Below, piece after piece: positions 52,517-53,503 of a stretch of DNA of 53,503 nucleotides (positions are counted from its first letter, which is position 1; each line of letters opens with the position of its first letter). Below the pieces are notes generated by a model that saw nothing but the letters and a program-made list of their open reading frames with translations, ran no database searches and had not been told where the DNA came from. The stretch is from positions 12,091-65,593 of the forward strand of contig DJGZ01000006.1 in the NCBI GenBank assembly GCA_002433025.1. The letters are read 5' to 3'. Made by a program: the position numbers and the translations under genes. The DNA comes from Bacteroidales bacterium UBA5833 (GTDB lineage Bacteria > Bacteroidota > Bacteroidia > Bacteroidales > Lentimicrobiaceae).

Positions 52517-52552
52517 AAAAGGGGGCTTCCGGTTTCGGAGCCCCTTTTTTTT
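52517..52552 (+). terminator. Terminator after rocD
   Basis: GGGGCTTCCG pairs with CGGAGCCCC, one T bulged out, within A and T ends. It is followed by a T-run, about 20 bases after the rocD stop. Confidence 0.85.
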
Positions 52553-52560
52553 AGTTTGTC

Positions 52561-52975
52561 AGGCATGATTTCAAGCGCCGGGGTGAAAGTCCCGAATGGA
52601 AGTTGCAGTGCCTGCCATTAGCCTAAGGCAAGGCTGTCCATCATGAGGCGGAATCTGAAGGAAGCCGGTGGCAAACACTTGAGTCCACGAAAAGATACTT
52701 CATGCAATTCGGGTATATGCGGGTAATGGTACATAAGTAGACAAAGTCCGATGCTGCACAGAACATATAAGCGTAAATGAAGGGTTGCCTGAGTAGAAAA
52801 CGTGAAACCTTATCTTGAGAGATTTGTGTTGCAAACTGCCAAGGGTAATATGAGCGAACACCGGAGGGGCGGACTTGTTACAGAAGAAAATAGATAATGG
52901 GACAAGCTGTTGCACAGAAGTCAGCCGAGGCCATAGCACCCATTATGTCCGAAGGGGAAGGGCTGAAAGCTATGA
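52561..52975 (+). mobile_element. Group II intron, 5' fragment
   Basis: The RNA signature at 52583-52594 (GGTGAAAGTCCC) and the segment at about 52640-52675 (GAGGCGGAATCTGAAGGAAG) are characteristic of domain I in bacterial group II introns. A sequence like the start of an intron reverse-transcriptase frame follows. The classical GUGYG 5' end is not exact near 52561. The 3' part is absent: the sequence changes to transposon remnant at about 52970. No domain V or reverse transcriptase core is present, so the intron cannot splice or move. Confidence 0.8.
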
Positions 52976-53007
52976 TTGGAAAACGAACCATGCAGTCACT
53001 CCTTTGA
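52897..53007 (+). pseudogene. Truncated N-terminus of the group II intron-encoded protein
   Basis: An ATG at 52897 opens 36 codons, starting MGQAVAQKSAEAIAPIM and continuing SEGEGLKAMIG. This resembles the N-terminal end of intron reverse transcriptases. The frame then enters the transposase remnant and stops. The reverse transcriptase, maturase and endonuclease domains are absent. Confidence 0.6.
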
Positions 53008-53503
53008 AACTGTTTTTCCGAGCGGAGTAAAAGAAATAAAATGGCTCAAGCAGCATTTGATAAATGAAACTAAAAAACTCTGGTTTGGGTTTTCCCGTCA
53101 TTTCCTTCAGATTCCATTCGGTTGCAGCCATCAAAGCATTGATTTGTATGCCATTCACTCATAAAATGTAGTTCTGTCCCATTCGAAAACCTGTTTTCAG
53201 ATGTCCGATTATTTGATCAATGGCTGCCCGTGATCTGAACTTTTTACGTTTCTGATGCTTCTGAGACATTGTACTGCTGGCCTTGGGTCAATGGGTTGTC
53301 AGGATTCTTACGACTTCAATCTCTGACCTGCCTCATCCTCCCCGGTCATAAGCCGCTTCCTGAGGTAGATTTATGTCATTGCTAATCATTTGATTAATCA
53401 AAGATTCTATCGTGTGTTCATCGAATGGATTAACTAAAAATGCACTGATTGATAGAATATTCCTCTTCCCTTTTATGCCGGTGGTAATCAACCCTACTTT
53501 GTT
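52970..53503 (-). pseudogene. Decayed IS5-like transposase, C-terminal part
   Basis: Read from the right edge on the minus strand, one frame encodes KVGLITTGIKGKRNILSIS, then YDRGG-stop-GRSEIEVVRI, KKFRSRAAIDQIIGHLKTGF and GIQINALMAATEWNLKEM, the C-terminal half of an IS5/IS4-superfamily DDE transposase with RAAI..IGHLK. Three in-frame TGA codons at 53333-53335, 53288-53290 and 53159-53161 break it. No frameshift is needed. The 5' part lies outside the window. The end abuts the group II intron fragment. Confidence 0.8.

Noticed and set aside
52970..53503. TGA codons read as an amino acid in this genome
   Set aside because: TGA works as a normal stop elsewhere in the window (for example the four-base ATGA overlaps at 7769 and 22622), so the transposase is simply broken.

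Overview
The window looks like chromosomal DNA of a member of the Bacteroidota, probably a Bacteroidales-like environmental lineage; the sequence alone does not fix the genus. The evidence is the gene families (a type IX secretion cargo with a CHU_C-like C-terminus, DUF4271 beside hemD, DUF2807 with a beta-barrel, an FGE-like protein next to nirK) together with promoter boxes of the Bacteroidota form TAnnTTTG upstream of several genes. Almost everything is chromosomal core or near-core. The clear mobile DNA is at the right end. I saw no tRNA, rRNA, CRISPR array, prophage or plasmid origin.

Left part (1-9.4 kb): three hairpin repeats sit at the left edge. They are followed by a membrane sensor kinase and a compact nitrite-respiration module read leftwards: class II (AniA-type) nirK fused to cytochrome c, a NirV-like FGE-fold protein and a SCO copper chaperone. 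Next come a fatty acid desaturase, a CvfB-like S1-domain protein and three secreted or outer-membrane proteins of unknown function.

9.4-25 kb: one leftward run holds a thioredoxin-like gene, panC, panD, a UPF0104 membrane protein, rfaE2 and radA. A 491-base divergent region with two palindromes separates it from a flavodoxin. Then come an M28-PDZ peptidase, a GtrA protein, ChaN and cytidine deaminase. A second leftward run, DUF4271 - hemD - rnpA - yidD - S41 protease - O-antigen ligase, mixes haem synthesis, tRNA processing and envelope functions.

25-36 kb: an acetate operon, pta - 3-hydroxyacyl-CoA dehydrogenase - ackA, ends at a strong terminator shared with yebC. It is followed by an ECF sigma factor, its probable anti-sigma factor and a DUF2807/beta-barrel protein. 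The sigma gene and the DUF2807 gene share a near-identical ECF-type promoter, which suggests an autoregulated envelope regulon. A soluble PAS histidine kinase and a REC-PAS-LuxR regulator are transcribed away from this module.

36-52.5 kb: lepA, gapA, a large type IX-secreted protein, the (p)ppGpp synthetase/hydrolase, a Fur-family regulator, purA with ccmB, ccmC and a CcmD-like small protein, ccmE of the CxxxY type, a lipoprotein, a patatin phospholipase and ornithine aminotransferase. The nirK product and other c-type cytochromes would need the Ccm proteins, but ccmA, ccmF and ccmH are not in the window.

Right edge (52.56-53.5 kb): a 5' fragment of a group II intron is cut off by a decayed IS5-like transposase carrying three in-frame TGA codons. 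The most interesting unexplained signals are the paired ECF promoters, the several TAnnTTTG boxes placed 5-8 bases from start codons (probable leaderless mRNAs), the palindromes between the thioredoxin-like gene and the flavodoxin, and the left-edge hairpin repeats.
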